DNA from: Pseudomonas sessilinigenes
Lineage (GTDB): Bacteria > Pseudomonadota > Gammaproteobacteria > Pseudomonadales > Pseudomonadaceae
Length of the DNA: 64,000 nt
Assembly: GCF_003850565.1 (NCBI RefSeq)
Contig: NZ_CP027706.1
Location: 806,001-870,000 of the forward strand
Reading direction: 5' to 3'
This document shows positions 26,085-35,808 of the stretch, piece after piece (the stretch's first letter is position 1; each line of letters starts with the position of its first letter). The notes below the pieces were generated by a model. That model saw nothing but the letters and a program-made list of their open reading frames with translations, was not told where the DNA came from and made no database searches. The translations under genes and the position numbers were made by a program.

Positions 26085-26996
26085 GTGAAAGCCAGATCCG
26101 ACGAGTTGCAGATCTTCGTCTGTGTCATCGAGTGCGGTTCGATCTCCGCCGCTGCCGAGCAGGTCGGGCAGACGCCATCGGCGGTCAGCCGCACCCTGTC
26201 GCGCCTGGAATCAAAGCTCGATACCACGCTGATCAACCGCACGACCCGGCGCATGGACCTGACCGAAGAGGGCAAGTATTTCTTCGAGCAGGCCAAGCTG
26301 ATCCTCGATCAGATGGACCAACTCGAAGAGCGCCTGTCCTCCCGCCAGCAGACCCCCTCCGGGCGCCTGCGGATCAACGCCGCCTCGCCGTTCATGCTGC
26401 ACGCCATCGTCCCCTACATCGCCGAGTTTCGTGGCCTGTACCCCGATATCCAGCTCGAGCTCAACAGCAACGACCTGATCATCGACCTCCTGGAGCAGAG
26501 CACCGATATCGCGATCCGCATCGGCACCCTGGCCGACTCGACCCTGCATGCCCGCTCCCTGGGTTGCAGCCCCTTGCGCATCCTGGCCAGCCCGGCCTAC
26601 CTGGAGCGCCACGGCACCCCGCGCAGCGTCGCCGAGCTCAGCGAACACACGCTGTTGGGCTTCACCCAGACCGAAAGCCTCAACCATTGGCCGCTGCGCC
26701 ATCCCCATGGCGACCGCTGGCAGATCCAGCCAGGCATCAGTGCCTCCAGCGGCGAGACCCTGCGCCATCTGGTACTGGAGGGGCAGGGCATTGCCTGCCT
26801 GTCGCACTTCATGACCATCGATGATATTCGCGCCGGGCGTCTGATACCGATCCTCAGCGAGTTCAACAGCGGTTATCGCCAGCCGATCAACGCCGTGTAC
26901 TACCGCAACTCGCAGTTGGCCCTGCGTATCCAGTGCTTCCTGGATTTCATCCAGGGCAAGCTGGCCGACTACGCTGACCCGGGCTTCGAGGGCTGA
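26085..26996 (+). CDS. LysR-family regulator downstream of mdaB
   Basis: 303 residues from a GTG at 26085; AGAGGG about seven bases earlier supports this start. CVIECGSISAAAEQVGQTPSAVSRTLSRLESKLDTTLINRTTRRMDLTEEGKYFFEQA is the LysR helix-turn-helix, followed by the effector domain. Its place after mdaB on the same strand suggests it regulates that gene, as QseB/MdaR-like partners do elsewhere, but the target is inferred. Confidence 0.85.
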   Translation: MKARSDELQIFVCVIECGSISAAAEQVGQTPSAVSRTLSRLESKLDTTLINRTTRRMDLTEEGKYFFEQAKLILDQMDQLEERLSSRQQTPSGRLRINAASPFMLHAIVPYIAEFRGLYPDIQLELNSNDLIIDLLEQSTDIAIRIGTLADSTLHARSLGCSPLRILASPAYLERHGTPRSVAELSEHTLLGFTQTESLNHWPLRHPHGDRWQIQPGISASSGETLRHLVLEGQGIACLSHFMTIDDIRAGRLIPILSEFNSGYRQPINAVYYRNSQLALRIQCFLDFIQGKLADYADPGFEG

Positions 26997-27122
26997 GGTC
27001 CTGCTTCCCTGGCTGGGGATTCGTGATCCCTGCGCAAGAGTGATTTGGTCCAGCCCGGCTGTTTCGTCGAAGCAGGCGCGCCGATACTGGCGCCATCACT
27101 TATCCACCCAGGGAGTCTCTCC

Positions 27123-28016
27123 ATGAACGTATTCGTTACCGGTGCCGCGGGTTTCATCGGCGGTTCCATCGCCACCGGCCTGGTCAAGGCCGGGCATCAG
27201 GTCACTGGCCTGGTGCGCAGTGCCGAGCAAGCCGCCGAGCTGACGGCCCTGGGCATCAAGCCCGTGGTAGGCAGCCTGGACGACAGCGCCCTGCTGAGCG
27301 AACAGGCCCGGGCCGCCGATGCGGTGATTAACGCTGCCAGCAGCGACCATCGTGGTGCGGTGGAAGTGTTGCTGGCCGCGCTCAAGGGCTCGAACAAGCC
27401 ATTCCTGCACACCAGCGGTTCGAGCATCGTCGGCGACGCTTCCGGCGGCAAGGCCAGCGATACCGTCTACTACGAAGACCAGTTGCCGGAGCCCACCGTG
27501 GACAAGGCCGCCCGGGTGGCCATCGATAACCTGATCCTGGCGGCGGCCAAGGACGGGGTGAACTCGGCGGTGCTGTGCAACACCCTGATCTACGGCCACA
27601 GCCTGGGCGTCAAGCGTGACAGCGTGCAGCTGCCGCGCCTGCTCAAGCAAGCGCGCAAGAGCGGTGTGGTGCGTCATGTCGGGCCGGGGCAGAACATCTG
27701 GTCCAACGTGCATATCGAGGACGTGGTGGCGCTCTACGCCCTGGCCCTGACCGGCAACACCCCGGGCAGCTTCTACTTCGTCGAGAGCGGCGAGGCATCC
27801 TTCATCGACATGACCCGCGCCATGGCCCGCGCCCTGCACCTTGGCGAACCCGAGGACTGGCCGCTGCCTGCCGCCGAGGCCGAGTGGGGCTACGAGATGG
27901 CCAACTACGGCCTGGGCTCCAACAGCCGGGTACGCGGCAAGAAGGCCCGCGAGCTGCTGGGCTGGGCGCCGCAGCGGACGTCGGTGCTGGAGTGGATCGA
28001 GCACGAGATGGTCTGA
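27123..28016 (+). CDS. Extended SDR: NAD-dependent epimerase/dehydratase family protein
   Basis: 297 residues. The N-terminus MNVFVTGAAGFIGGSIATGLVKAGHQVTGLVRS has the GxxGxxG nucleotide-binding loop, with atypical-SDR features further on (LHTSGSSIVGD, YYEDQ, VLCNTLIYGHSLG). The classical YxxxK is not clearly present, so it may act as a reductase or a non-catalytic NAD(P) sensor. No sugar genes are near. It starts about 125 bases after the LysR gene and is closed by a terminator. Confidence 0.8.
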   Translation: MNVFVTGAAGFIGGSIATGLVKAGHQVTGLVRSAEQAAELTALGIKPVVGSLDDSALLSEQARAADAVINAASSDHRGAVEVLLAALKGSNKPFLHTSGSSIVGDASGGKASDTVYYEDQLPEPTVDKAARVAIDNLILAAAKDGVNSAVLCNTLIYGHSLGVKRDSVQLPRLLKQARKSGVVRHVGPGQNIWSNVHIEDVVALYALALTGNTPGSFYFVESGEASFIDMTRAMARALHLGEPEDWPLPAAEAEWGYEMANYGLGSNSRVRGKKARELLGWAPQRTSVLEWIEHEMV

Positions 28017-28047
28017 GGAGCGGCTGCTCCACTGATCCATCTGCGAC

Positions 28048-28074
28048 AAACGGCTGCCTGCGGGCGGCCGTTTT
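28048..28074 (+). terminator. Intrinsic terminator after the SDR gene
   Basis: AAACGGC-t-GCC pairs with GGC-g-GCCGTTT around a three-base loop and ends in TTTT. It lies 32 bases after the SDR stop codon. Confidence 0.75.
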
Positions 28075-28151
28075 GCTGTGGGCGTTTGCCCACCGCGCGA
28101 CAAAGCGCCTAAGGTTCGTCTGGTCTGAAAACAACGATAAGGACGGACTCC

Positions 28152-29819
28152 ATGGGTATCTTGCCGTGCACGACCCTCACCCTGGGCCTGGCGCTCGCTG
28201 CCAGCGTTCCAGTCTTCGCCGCGCCCCTTGAGGGCGGCGCGGTGGCCGCACCCAACCAGTACGGCGCCGATGTCGCGGCGCAGATCCTCAAGAAGGGCGG
28301 CAACGCGGTGGACGCTGCGGTGGCCACGGCCTTCACCCTGGCCGTGACCTATCCCGAAGCCGGCAATATCGGCGGTGGCGGCTTCATGACGCTGTTCATC
28401 GACGGCAAGCCGTATTTCCTCGACTACCGGGAAACCGCGCCCAAGGCCGCGACCCGCGACATGTACCTGAATGACAAGGGTGAGGTGATCGAGAACCTCA
28501 GCCTGGTGGGCGCCCGCGCCGCCGGGGTGCCGGGCACCGTGATGGGTCTGTGGGAGGCCCACCAGAAGTTCGGCAAGCTGCCCTGGAGCGAACTCGTCAC
28601 CCCGGCAGTGGCCTACGCCAGGAACGGCTTCAAGGTGGCGGACAAGCAGTACCAGTACCGCGAGGATGCCTTGAAGCTGTTCAACGGCAGCACCAACTTC
28701 GGTGATTATTTTGGCAGCATGCAACCCGGCCAGACCTTCCGTCAGCCGGAGTTGGCGGCGACCCTGGAACGCATCGCCGACCAGGGCGCCAAGGAGTTCT
28801 ACAGCGGCAAGACCGCCGACTTGCTGGTGGCCCAGATGCAGGCCGACAAAGGCCTGATCACCAAGCAGGACCTGCAGGACTACAAGGTCAAGTGGCGCCA
28901 GCCGCTGCAGGTGAGTTTCCGTGGCAACGTGCTGTACACCGCGCCGCCGCCCAGTTCCGGCGGGGTCGCCCTGGCCCAGCTGATCGGCATCAAGGAAGAG
29001 CGCGCCGCCGACTTCAAGGGCGTCGAGCTCAATTCGGCCAAGTACATCCACCTGCTGGCGGAAATCGAGAAGCGAGTATTCGCCGACCGTGCCGACTACC
29101 TGGGCGATCCGGCGTTTTCCGAGGTGCCGGTCAAGCCATTGACCGACCCGGCCTACCTCAAGCAGCGTGCGGCCCAGGTCAACCCCGACGCCATCTCGCC
29201 CACCGACAAGGTGCGCCCGGGGCTGGAACGGCACCAGACCACCCATTTCTCCATCGTCGATGCCCAGGGCAATGCGGTGAGCAATACCTACACCCTGAAC
29301 TGGGACTACGGCAGCGGCGTGGTGGTCAAGGGCGCGGGGTTCCTGCTCAACGACGAGATGGACGACTTCAGCGCCAAGCCCGGCGTGGCCAATGCCTTCG
29401 GCGTGGTGGGCGGCGATGCCAATGCCATCGCCCCGGGCAAGCGCATGCTGTCGTCCATGAGCCCGAGCCTGGTGACCCGCGACGGCAAGGTCACCCTGGT
29501 CCTGGGCACTCCGGGCGGGTCGCGGATCTTCACCTCGATCTTCCAGGTGCTGAACAACCTCTACGACTTCCACCTGCCCCTGGAGAAAGCCGTGGCCGCG
29601 CAACGGGTGCATCACCAACTGCTGCCCAAGGACACGATCTACTACGACGCCTATGCGCCGCTCACCGGCCAGGTCGCCGATGAACTCAAGGCCATGGGCT
29701 ACACCCTCGAGGACCAGGGCTGGGAGATGGGCGACATCCAGGCCATCCGGGTCAATGGCCCCCAGCTTGAAACCGCTTCCGACCCGCGCGGGCGTGGCGT
29801 AGGCAAAGTGGTCAAGTAA
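28152..29819 (+). CDS. ggt: Gamma-glutamyltransferase precursor
   Basis: 555 residues. A signal peptide (MGILPCTTLTLGLALAASVPVFA) directs it to the periplasm. Ntn-hydrolase GGT signatures follow: ILKKGGNAVDAAVATAFTLAVTYPEAGNIGGGGFM and the autocleavage site RHQTTHFSIVDAQGNAVSNTYTLN, where T363 should become the nucleophile of the small subunit. GTPGGSRIFTS near the end is also typical. It hydrolyses glutathione and other gamma-glutamyl compounds and can transfer the glutamyl group to amino acids. It stands alone between two hairpins. Confidence 0.94.
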   Translation: MGILPCTTLTLGLALAASVPVFAAPLEGGAVAAPNQYGADVAAQILKKGGNAVDAAVATAFTLAVTYPEAGNIGGGGFMTLFIDGKPYFLDYRETAPKAATRDMYLNDKGEVIENLSLVGARAAGVPGTVMGLWEAHQKFGKLPWSELVTPAVAYARNGFKVADKQYQYREDALKLFNGSTNFGDYFGSMQPGQTFRQPELAATLERIADQGAKEFYSGKTADLLVAQMQADKGLITKQDLQDYKVKWRQPLQVSFRGNVLYTAPPPSSGGVALAQLIGIKEERAADFKGVELNSAKYIHLLAEIEKRVFADRADYLGDPAFSEVPVKPLTDPAYLKQRAAQVNPDAISPTDKVRPGLERHQTTHFSIVDAQGNAVSNTYTLNWDYGSGVVVKGAGFLLNDEMDDFSAKPGVANAFGVVGGDANAIAPGKRMLSSMSPSLVTRDGKVTLVLGTPGGSRIFTSIFQVLNNLYDFHLPLEKAVAAQRVHHQLLPKDTIYYDAYAPLTGQVADELKAMGYTLEDQGWEMGDIQAIRVNGPQLETASDPRGRGVGKVVK

Positions 29820-29826
29820 CCGCTGC

Positions 29827-29863
29827 GCCCTTGCCTGGACCGGTACGCCGGTTCCGGCAAGGG
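29827..29863 (+). terminator. Long hairpin after ggt
   Basis: GCCCTTGCC (29827-29835) pairs with GGCAAGGG-c at 29856 onward; an inner ACCGG/CCGGT stem continues it. It begins eight bases after the ggt stop. Few Ts follow, so termination is likely but may be leaky. Confidence 0.55.
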
Positions 29864-29976
29864 CTTGGTTGCGCGCCGACGGCCGGCTGGTCGGCGGCGT
29901 TTCGATTCCGTACCATTCCCGCCTGTTTTCCCCCGCCATTCCCCGGGCCCTGCGCGGCCCAACTATCAGGTCAATC

Positions 29977-31422
29977 ATGAAAGCAAAACGTCTGCGTGCC
30001 GATGTCCTGGCCGGACTCACCACCTCCTTCGCCCTGCTGCCCGAATGCATCGCCTTCGCCCTGGTCGCTCACCTCAACCCGTTGATGGGCCTGTACGGCG
30101 CCTTCTTCATCTGCACCCTGACCGCGCTGTTCGGCGGCCGTCCGGGCATGGTCTCCGGCGCGGCCGGCTCCATGGCGGTGGTGATCGTCGCCCTGGTGGT
30201 GCAGCACGGGGTGCAGTACCTGCTGGCCACGGTGCTGCTGGGCGGGCTGGTGATGATCGCCTTCGGCCTGTTGCGCCTGGGCAAGCTGGTGCGCATGGTG
30301 CCGCACCCTGTGATGCTGGGCTTCGTCAACGGCCTGGCGATCGTCATCGCCCTGGCCCAGCTGGAGCATTTCAAGAGTGGCGAGCACTGGCTCAGCGGCC
30401 AGCCGCTGTACCTGATGGCCGGCCTGGTGGCGCTGACCATGGCCATCGTCTACCTGCTGCCACGCCTGACCCGGGCGGTGCCGCCGGCGCTGGTGGCGAT
30501 CCTCGGCGTGGGCTTTCTGGTGTACGTGCTGGGACTGCCGACCCGCACCCTGGGGGACATGGCCCACATCGCCGGCGGCTTGCCGGCGCTGGCGCTGCCG
30601 GACGTGCCCTGGACCCTGGAAACCCTGGGCATCATCGCGCCCTATGCCTTCCTGATGGCCATGGTCGGCCTGCTGGAAACCCTGCTGACCCTGAACCTCA
30701 CCGACGAGATCACCGAGACCCGCGGCTACACCAACCGCGAGTGCGTGGCCCTGGGCGCGGCGAACATGGTCTCCGGCGTCTTCGGCGGTATGGGCGGCTG
30801 TGCGATGATCGGCCAGACCGTGATCAACCTCAGTTCCGGTGGCCGTGGGCGCTTGTCCGGGGTCGTGGCCGGAGTGCTGATCCTGCTGTTCGTACTGTTC
30901 CTGTCGCCGCTGATCGAGCGCATTCCCCTGGCGGCGCTGGTGGGCGTGATGTTCGTGGTGTCGCAGCAGACCTTCGCCTGGGCCTCCTTGCGGGTGGTCA
31001 ACAAGGTGCCGCTCAACGACGTGCTGGTGATCCTCGCGGTGACGGTGATCACCGTGTTCACCGACCTGGCCACCGCGGTCATGTGCGGCATCGTCATCGC
31101 CGCCCTCAACTTCGCCTGGCAGCAGGCCCGCGAGCTGTACGCCGACAGCCACCTGGAAGCCGACGGCAGCAAGCTCTACCACCTGCACGGCACCTTGTTC
31201 TTCGCTTCCACCACGCCGTTCCTCAACCAGTTCGACCCGGCCAACGACCCATCGCGGGTGACCATCGACTGCCGGCACCTGAGCTTCGTCGACTATTCGG
31301 CCATCGCCGCGCTCATGACCCTGCGCGAGCGCTATGCCAAGGCCGGCAAGCAGTTGCGGGTGCTGCACCTGTCCGAGCGCTGCAAGAAGCTGCTCAAGCG
31401 CGCCCGGGTCCAGCACGACTGA
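29977..31422 (+). CDS. SulP-family anion transporter with STAS domain
   Basis: 481 residues from the ATG at 29977. About eleven membrane helices with the SulP pattern LRADVLAGLTTSFALLPECIAFALVAHLNPLMGLYGAFFICTLTALFGGRPGMVSGAAGSMAVVI. A C-terminal cytoplasmic STAS domain follows (VTIDCRHLSFVDYSAIAALMTLRERY). The family carries sulfate, bicarbonate or other inorganic anions. No carbonic anhydrase or sulfur gene is adjacent, so the substrate stays open. A weak hairpin with TTTT (31461-31493) follows. Confidence 0.88.
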   Translation: MKAKRLRADVLAGLTTSFALLPECIAFALVAHLNPLMGLYGAFFICTLTALFGGRPGMVSGAAGSMAVVIVALVVQHGVQYLLATVLLGGLVMIAFGLLRLGKLVRMVPHPVMLGFVNGLAIVIALAQLEHFKSGEHWLSGQPLYLMAGLVALTMAIVYLLPRLTRAVPPALVAILGVGFLVYVLGLPTRTLGDMAHIAGGLPALALPDVPWTLETLGIIAPYAFLMAMVGLLETLLTLNLTDEITETRGYTNRECVALGAANMVSGVFGGMGGCAMIGQTVINLSSGGRGRLSGVVAGVLILLFVLFLSPLIERIPLAALVGVMFVVSQQTFAWASLRVVNKVPLNDVLVILAVTVITVFTDLATAVMCGIVIAALNFAWQQARELYADSHLEADGSKLYHLHGTLFFASTTPFLNQFDPANDPSRVTIDCRHLSFVDYSAIAALMTLRERYAKAGKQLRVLHLSERCKKLLKRARVQHD

Positions 31423-31637
31423 CGGCCTGCGGGCGAGCCGTCGCGCTCGCCCGTCCGCCCGGCACGGGCATGAAAATACCCGGTGCCGATTTTCATCATC
31501 GGGGCTTTTGCATAGTCCTGCACGACAAAGCCTGCCTCTTTACGAAAATCAGTTTCATATGGTTTGAAATTCACTGCCTAAAGTGATTAAAAACTTTCAT
31601 AACCATTCGAAACGACGCTGTTTTCAAGGAGGTATCC

Positions 31638-32987
31638 GTGGCTCCTGTATCGGCTTACGGACTGCTGGGTTACGCCGCAGTCGCCATCATCGCGTTGATC
31701 GTCCTGATCGCTCGCTACCGGCTCAATCCCTTTATCGTCATTACCCTAGTCTCGGTGGGCCTGGCGCTGGTGGCCGGCATGCCGGCCTCCGGGGTGGTGG
31801 CGGCCTATGAGGCCGGGGTCGGCAAGACCCTGGGGCATATCGCCCTGGTGGTAGCCCTGGGCACCATGCTCGGCAAGCTGATGGCCGAATCCGGCGGGGC
31901 CGAGCAGGTGGCGCGTACCCTGGTGGCCCGCTTCGGCGAGCGCAACGCCCACTGGGCCATGGTCTGCATCGCCTTCCTGGTGGGGCTGCCGCTGTTCTTC
32001 GAGGTGGGTTTCGTGTTGCTGGTGCCCATCGCCTTCACCGTGGCGCGGCGGGTCGGGGTATCGCTGCTGATGGTTGGCCTGCCGATGGTCGCCGGGCTGT
32101 CGGTGGTGCATGCCCTGGTGCCGCCGCACCCGGGGGCGATGCTGGCGGTGCAGGCCTACCAGGCGCCGGTGGGGCAGACCTTGCTGTACGCGATCCTGAT
32201 CGGCGTGCCCACGGCGATCATCGCCGGTCCGGTGTATGCGCGACTGATCGTGCCGCACATCCAGTTGCCGGCGCACAACCCGCTGGAGCAGCAGTTCATC
32301 AACCGTGAACCGCGCGTGCGGCTGCCAAGCTTTCGCCTGACCCTGGGCACCATCCTGCTGCCAGTGGTGCTGATGCTGCTGGGCGGTTGGGCCAACCTGA
32401 TCGCCGCCCCGGGTACCGGGCTCAACCAGTTCTTGTTGTTCATCGGCAACTCGGTGATCGCCCTGCTGATCGCCACCCTGGTGAGCTTCTGGACCCTGGG
32501 CCTGGCCCAGGGCCTGAACCGCGAGTCGATCCTCAGGTTCACCAACGAATGCCTGGCGCCGACTGCCGGCATCACCCTCCTGGTGGGGGCCGGTGGCGGC
32601 TTGAACCGGATCCTCATCGACTCCGGGGTGACCGAGCAGGTGACCGGCCTGGCCCATCAGTTCCAGTTGTCGCCGTTGTGGATGGGCTGGCTGTTCGCGG
32701 TGCTGATGCGGGTCGCCACCGGTTCGGCCACCGTGGCCCTGACCACCGCCTCGGGGGTGGTGGCGCCGGTGGCGGTCGGCCTGGGTTATCCCCATCCGGA
32801 ACTGCTGGTGATCGCCACCGGCGCCGGCTCGGTGATCCTCTCCCACGTCAACGACGGCGGCTTCTGGCTGGTCAAGGAATACTTCAATATGAGCGTCATC
32901 CAGACCTTCAAGACCTGGACCGTGCTGGAGACCCTGATCTCGCTGATCGCCTTCGGCCTGACCCTGGTTCTCGCGGAGTTTCTCTAG
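31638..32987 (+). CDS. GntP-family permease
   Basis: 449 residues from a GTG at 31638, with a strong AAGGAGG just before it. A gluconate/H+ symporter family protein: NPFIVITLVSVGLALVAGM, GVGKTLGHIALVVALGTMLGKLMAESGGAEQVARTL, GLPLFFEVGFVLLVPIAF and VSGVVAPVAV-like ends. It is directly followed (zero gap) by an RpiR regulator and then a D-aminoacylase. In this setting it more probably imports N-acyl-D-amino acids or D-amino acids than gluconate; that is inference from context. Confidence 0.87.
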   Translation: MAPVSAYGLLGYAAVAIIALIVLIARYRLNPFIVITLVSVGLALVAGMPASGVVAAYEAGVGKTLGHIALVVALGTMLGKLMAESGGAEQVARTLVARFGERNAHWAMVCIAFLVGLPLFFEVGFVLLVPIAFTVARRVGVSLLMVGLPMVAGLSVVHALVPPHPGAMLAVQAYQAPVGQTLLYAILIGVPTAIIAGPVYARLIVPHIQLPAHNPLEQQFINREPRVRLPSFRLTLGTILLPVVLMLLGGWANLIAAPGTGLNQFLLFIGNSVIALLIATLVSFWTLGLAQGLNRESILRFTNECLAPTAGITLLVGAGGGLNRILIDSGVTEQVTGLAHQFQLSPLWMGWLFAVLMRVATGSATVALTTASGVVAPVAVGLGYPHPELLVIATGAGSVILSHVNDGGFWLVKEYFNMSVIQTFKTWTVLETLISLIAFGLTLVLAEFL

Positions 32988-33848
32988 ATGGACATCCTTT
33001 ACCAGATCCGCTCGCGCCTGGACGATCTCAGTACCGGGGAGGCGCGGATCGCCCGGCTGATGCTCGATGACGTGGGTTTCGCCGCCTCCGCCAGCCTCGA
33101 GGAGCTGGCCCGGCGGGCCGAGGTCAGCGCCGCGACCCTGTCGCGTTTCGCCCGCAGCGTCGGCTGTCGGGACTTGCGCCAGCTGCGCCTGCAACTGGCC
33201 CAGGCCAGCGGCGTGGGCAGCCGCTTCCTCGATCCGGGGGCGAGCACCGAGTCGTCCGGTTTCTACCGGCAGATCGTCGGCGATATCGAGTCGACGCTGC
33301 ACCACCACCTGGCGGGTTTCGAGGGGGCGCAATTCGCCGATGCGGTGCGCCTGCTGGGCCGCGCGCGGATGATCCACGCCTTCGGCACCGGTGGCTGTTC
33401 AACCCTGTGCAGCGCCGAGTTGCAGGTGCGCCTGGTGCGCCTGGGCTACTGCATCGCCGCCTGCCATGACCCGGTGATGATGCGGGTGACCGCCGCCTCC
33501 CTGGGGCCCCAACACGCAGTGATCGCCTGTTCCCTCAGCGGCCTCACCCCGGAACTGCTGGACGCGGTGACCCTGGCCCGCAGCTACGGCGCCGCCGTGC
33601 TCGCCATTACCTTGCCCGACTCGCCCCTGGCCGGGCTGGCGGACGTGCTGTTGCCACTGCACAGCGCCGAGACCTCGTTCATCTACAAACCCACCGCCGC
33701 CCGCTACGGCATGCTGCTGGCCATCGACGTGTTGGCCACGGAGCTGGCCCTGGCCATGCCCGACGACAATCAAGAGCGCCTGCGCAGGATCAAGCTGGCC
33801 CTGGACCATTACCGTGGCGGCGCCGACAGCCTGCCCCTGGGAGACTGA
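32988..33848 (+). CDS. MurR/RpiR-family regulator
   Basis: 286 residues. An N-terminal RpiR helix-turn-helix (STGEARIARLMLDDVGFAASASLEELARRAEVSAATLSRFARSVGCRDLRQLRLQLAQA) is joined to a SIS domain (LGRARMIHAFGTGGCSTLCSAELQVRLVRLG, IACSLSGLTPELLDAVTLARSYGAAVLAIT). SIS domains usually bind phosphosugars. It lies inside the gntP/D-aminoacylase operon and probably controls it. The start follows the gntP stop without a gap. Confidence 0.9.
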   Translation: MDILYQIRSRLDDLSTGEARIARLMLDDVGFAASASLEELARRAEVSAATLSRFARSVGCRDLRQLRLQLAQASGVGSRFLDPGASTESSGFYRQIVGDIESTLHHHLAGFEGAQFADAVRLLGRARMIHAFGTGGCSTLCSAELQVRLVRLGYCIAACHDPVMMRVTAASLGPQHAVIACSLSGLTPELLDAVTLARSYGAAVLAITLPDSPLAGLADVLLPLHSAETSFIYKPTAARYGMLLAIDVLATELALAMPDDNQERLRRIKLALDHYRGGADSLPLGD

Positions 33849-33849
33849 C

Positions 33850-35316
33850 ATGCGCTACGACACCCTGATCCGCAATGCCCTGGTCATCGACGGCAGCGAC
33901 CGTCCCGGCTATCGCGCCGACCTGGCCATCCTCGACGGGCGCATCCAGCGCATCGGCGAGCTGGCCGGTGCGCTCGCCGAGGTCGAGATCGATGCCGCCG
34001 GCCGCGTGCTGGCCCCGGGCTTCATCGACGTGCACACCCATGACGACACGGTGGTGATCCGCCAGCCGCAGATGCTGCCCAAGCTCAGCCAGGGGGTGAC
34101 CACGGTGGTGGTGGGTAACTGCGGCATCAGTGCCGCGCCGGTGACCCTCAAGGGCGATCCGCCGGACCCGATGAACCTGCTGGGGCAGCGCGAGATGTTC
34201 GTCTACCCGCGTTTCGCCGACTACCGCGCGGCGGTGGATGCGGCCCGCCCGGCGGTGAATGTCGCGGCCCTGGTGGGGCATACCGCCCTGCGCAGCAACC
34301 ATCTGGCGGACCTGTACCGCACGGCCACCGCTAGCGAAATCGCGGCCATGCGCGAGCAATTGCGCGACAGCCTGGAGCAGGGCGCCCTGGGCCTGTCCAC
34401 CGGGCTGGCCTACGCCAGCGCCTTCTGCGCGAAAACCGATGAGGTGCGGCAATTGGCCGAGGAGTTGACGGCCTTCGGCGCGCTGTATGCCACGCATCTG
34501 CGCAGCGAGTTCGAGCCGGTGCTGGAGGCCATGGACGAAGCCTTCCTGATCGGCCGTTCGGCGCGGGCACCGGTGATCATCTCCCACCTCAAGTGCGCCG
34601 GCGCCGGCAACTGGGGGCGCAGCCCGCAACTGCTGGCGGCCCTGGAGCAGGCGGCGCAGGAGCATCCGGTAGGCTGCGACTGCTATCCCTATGCCGCCAG
34701 TTCCTCGACCCTGGACCTCAAGCAGGTCACCGATGCCTATCGCATCACCATCACCTGGTCCACGCCGCATCCCGAGCAGGGCGGACGCGACCTGGCGCAG
34801 ATCGCCGCCGACTGGGGCCTGGATCTGCAGGCCGCCGCCAAGCGCCTGCAACCGGCGGGAGCGGTGTACTACGGCATGGACGAAAGCGACGTGCGGCGCA
34901 TCCTCGCCCACCCGCTGACGATGGTCGGCTCCGATGGCCTGCCGGAAGACCCGTTCCCCCATCCCCGGTTATGGGGCGCCTTTCCCCGGGTGCTGGGCCA
35001 CTTCAGTCGCGACCTGGGGTTATTCCCGCTGCACACTGCGGTGTACAAGATGACCGGCCTGTCGGCGGCGCGCTTCGGCCTGCGCCAGCGCGGCGAGATC
35101 CGCGAAGGCTATTGGGCCGACCTGGTGCTGTTCGATCCCCAGCGGGTCCGGGACGTGGCCGACTTCCAGGAACCACGGCGCCCGGCCCAGGGGATCGACG
35201 GGGTCTGGGTCAATGGCGTGAGCAGTTATGCCGCCGGCCAGGCCAGCGAGCAGCGCCATGGGCGCTTCCTGCCCCGGGAGGGCGATTTGCGCCAAGGGTT
35301 CGGGATGCCAGGCTGA
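33850..35316 (+). CDS. D-aminoacylase (N-acyl-D-amino-acid deacylase)
   Basis: 488 residues. Amidohydrolase fold with the metal motif APGFIDVHTHDD (H62, H64), the D-aminoacylase-specific VVVGNCGISAAP cysteine region, GHTALR, SHLKCAG and MVGSDGLPEDPFPHPRLWGAFPRVLGHFSRD. It releases D-amino acids from their N-acyl forms. One base separates it from the RpiR gene. Together with GntP it forms an uptake-and-hydrolysis unit. The D-amino acid product could be oxidised by the DauA-like enzyme encoded near 59 kb, though the loci are far apart. Confidence 0.92.
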   Translation: MRYDTLIRNALVIDGSDRPGYRADLAILDGRIQRIGELAGALAEVEIDAAGRVLAPGFIDVHTHDDTVVIRQPQMLPKLSQGVTTVVVGNCGISAAPVTLKGDPPDPMNLLGQREMFVYPRFADYRAAVDAARPAVNVAALVGHTALRSNHLADLYRTATASEIAAMREQLRDSLEQGALGLSTGLAYASAFCAKTDEVRQLAEELTAFGALYATHLRSEFEPVLEAMDEAFLIGRSARAPVIISHLKCAGAGNWGRSPQLLAALEQAAQEHPVGCDCYPYAASSSTLDLKQVTDAYRITITWSTPHPEQGGRDLAQIAADWGLDLQAAAKRLQPAGAVYYGMDESDVRRILAHPLTMVGSDGLPEDPFPHPRLWGAFPRVLGHFSRDLGLFPLHTAVYKMTGLSAARFGLRQRGEIREGYWADLVLFDPQRVRDVADFQEPRRPAQGIDGVWVNGVSSYAAGQASEQRHGRFLPREGDLRQGFGMPG

Positions 35317-35433
35317 TTTGTTGATCGCCGTCACAATGGTGGCGTATTGACATTAAAGAAAGCCCGCGTGGCGCCGAAGTGCTGGCAATCGGGGTCGCTC
35401 TCAGCGACCTGTTTCCAGTCAGGGAGTCACGCA

Positions 35434-35802
35434 ATGAGCTTTGGCAAAACCACCCCCGTCCTGCGGATCTTCGATGAAGCCAAGGCCCGGGAGTTTTACC
35501 TGGACTTCCTGGGCTTCAGCCTCGATTGGCAGTATCGCTTCGAGACCGATCTGCCGCTGTACATGCAGGTCTCCCGGGGCGAGTGCGTGCTGCACCTGAG
35601 TGAGTACCATGGCGACTGCACCCCTGGCGCGGCACTGCGTATCGAAACCGATGAACTGGAAGCCTTCCAGCAAGGGTTGCTGGCCAAGCAGTATCCATTC
35701 TCCCACCCGCAGATCCAGGCCATGCCCTGGGGAAGCCAGGACATGACCATCAGCGATCCTTTCGGTAACCGGTTGGTATTCACCAATACCATCAGTGCCT
35801 GA
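35434..35802 (+). CDS. Glyoxalase/bleomycin-resistance (VOC) superfamily protein
   Basis: 122 residues from the ATG at 35434 with AGGGAG upstream. FGKTTPVLRIFDEAKAREFYLDFLGFSLDWQYRF, VLHLSEYHGDCTPGAALRIET and DMTISDPFGNRLVFTNT give the paired beta-alpha-beta-beta-beta VOC pattern. Related proteins bind bleomycin-like drugs or act as glyoxalases. It converges on the AraC gene, six bases apart. Confidence 0.85.
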   Translation: MSFGKTTPVLRIFDEAKAREFYLDFLGFSLDWQYRFETDLPLYMQVSRGECVLHLSEYHGDCTPGAALRIETDELEAFQQGLLAKQYPFSHPQIQAMPWGSQDMTISDPFGNRLVFTNTISA

Positions 35803-35808
35803 TGCGGG

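Noticed and set aside
27096..30050. A 984-codon open frame on the minus strand
   Set aside because: It lies antisense to the SDR and ggt genes. Its composition (many H, G, Q, R) is that of a high-GC shadow frame and no domain is recognisable.
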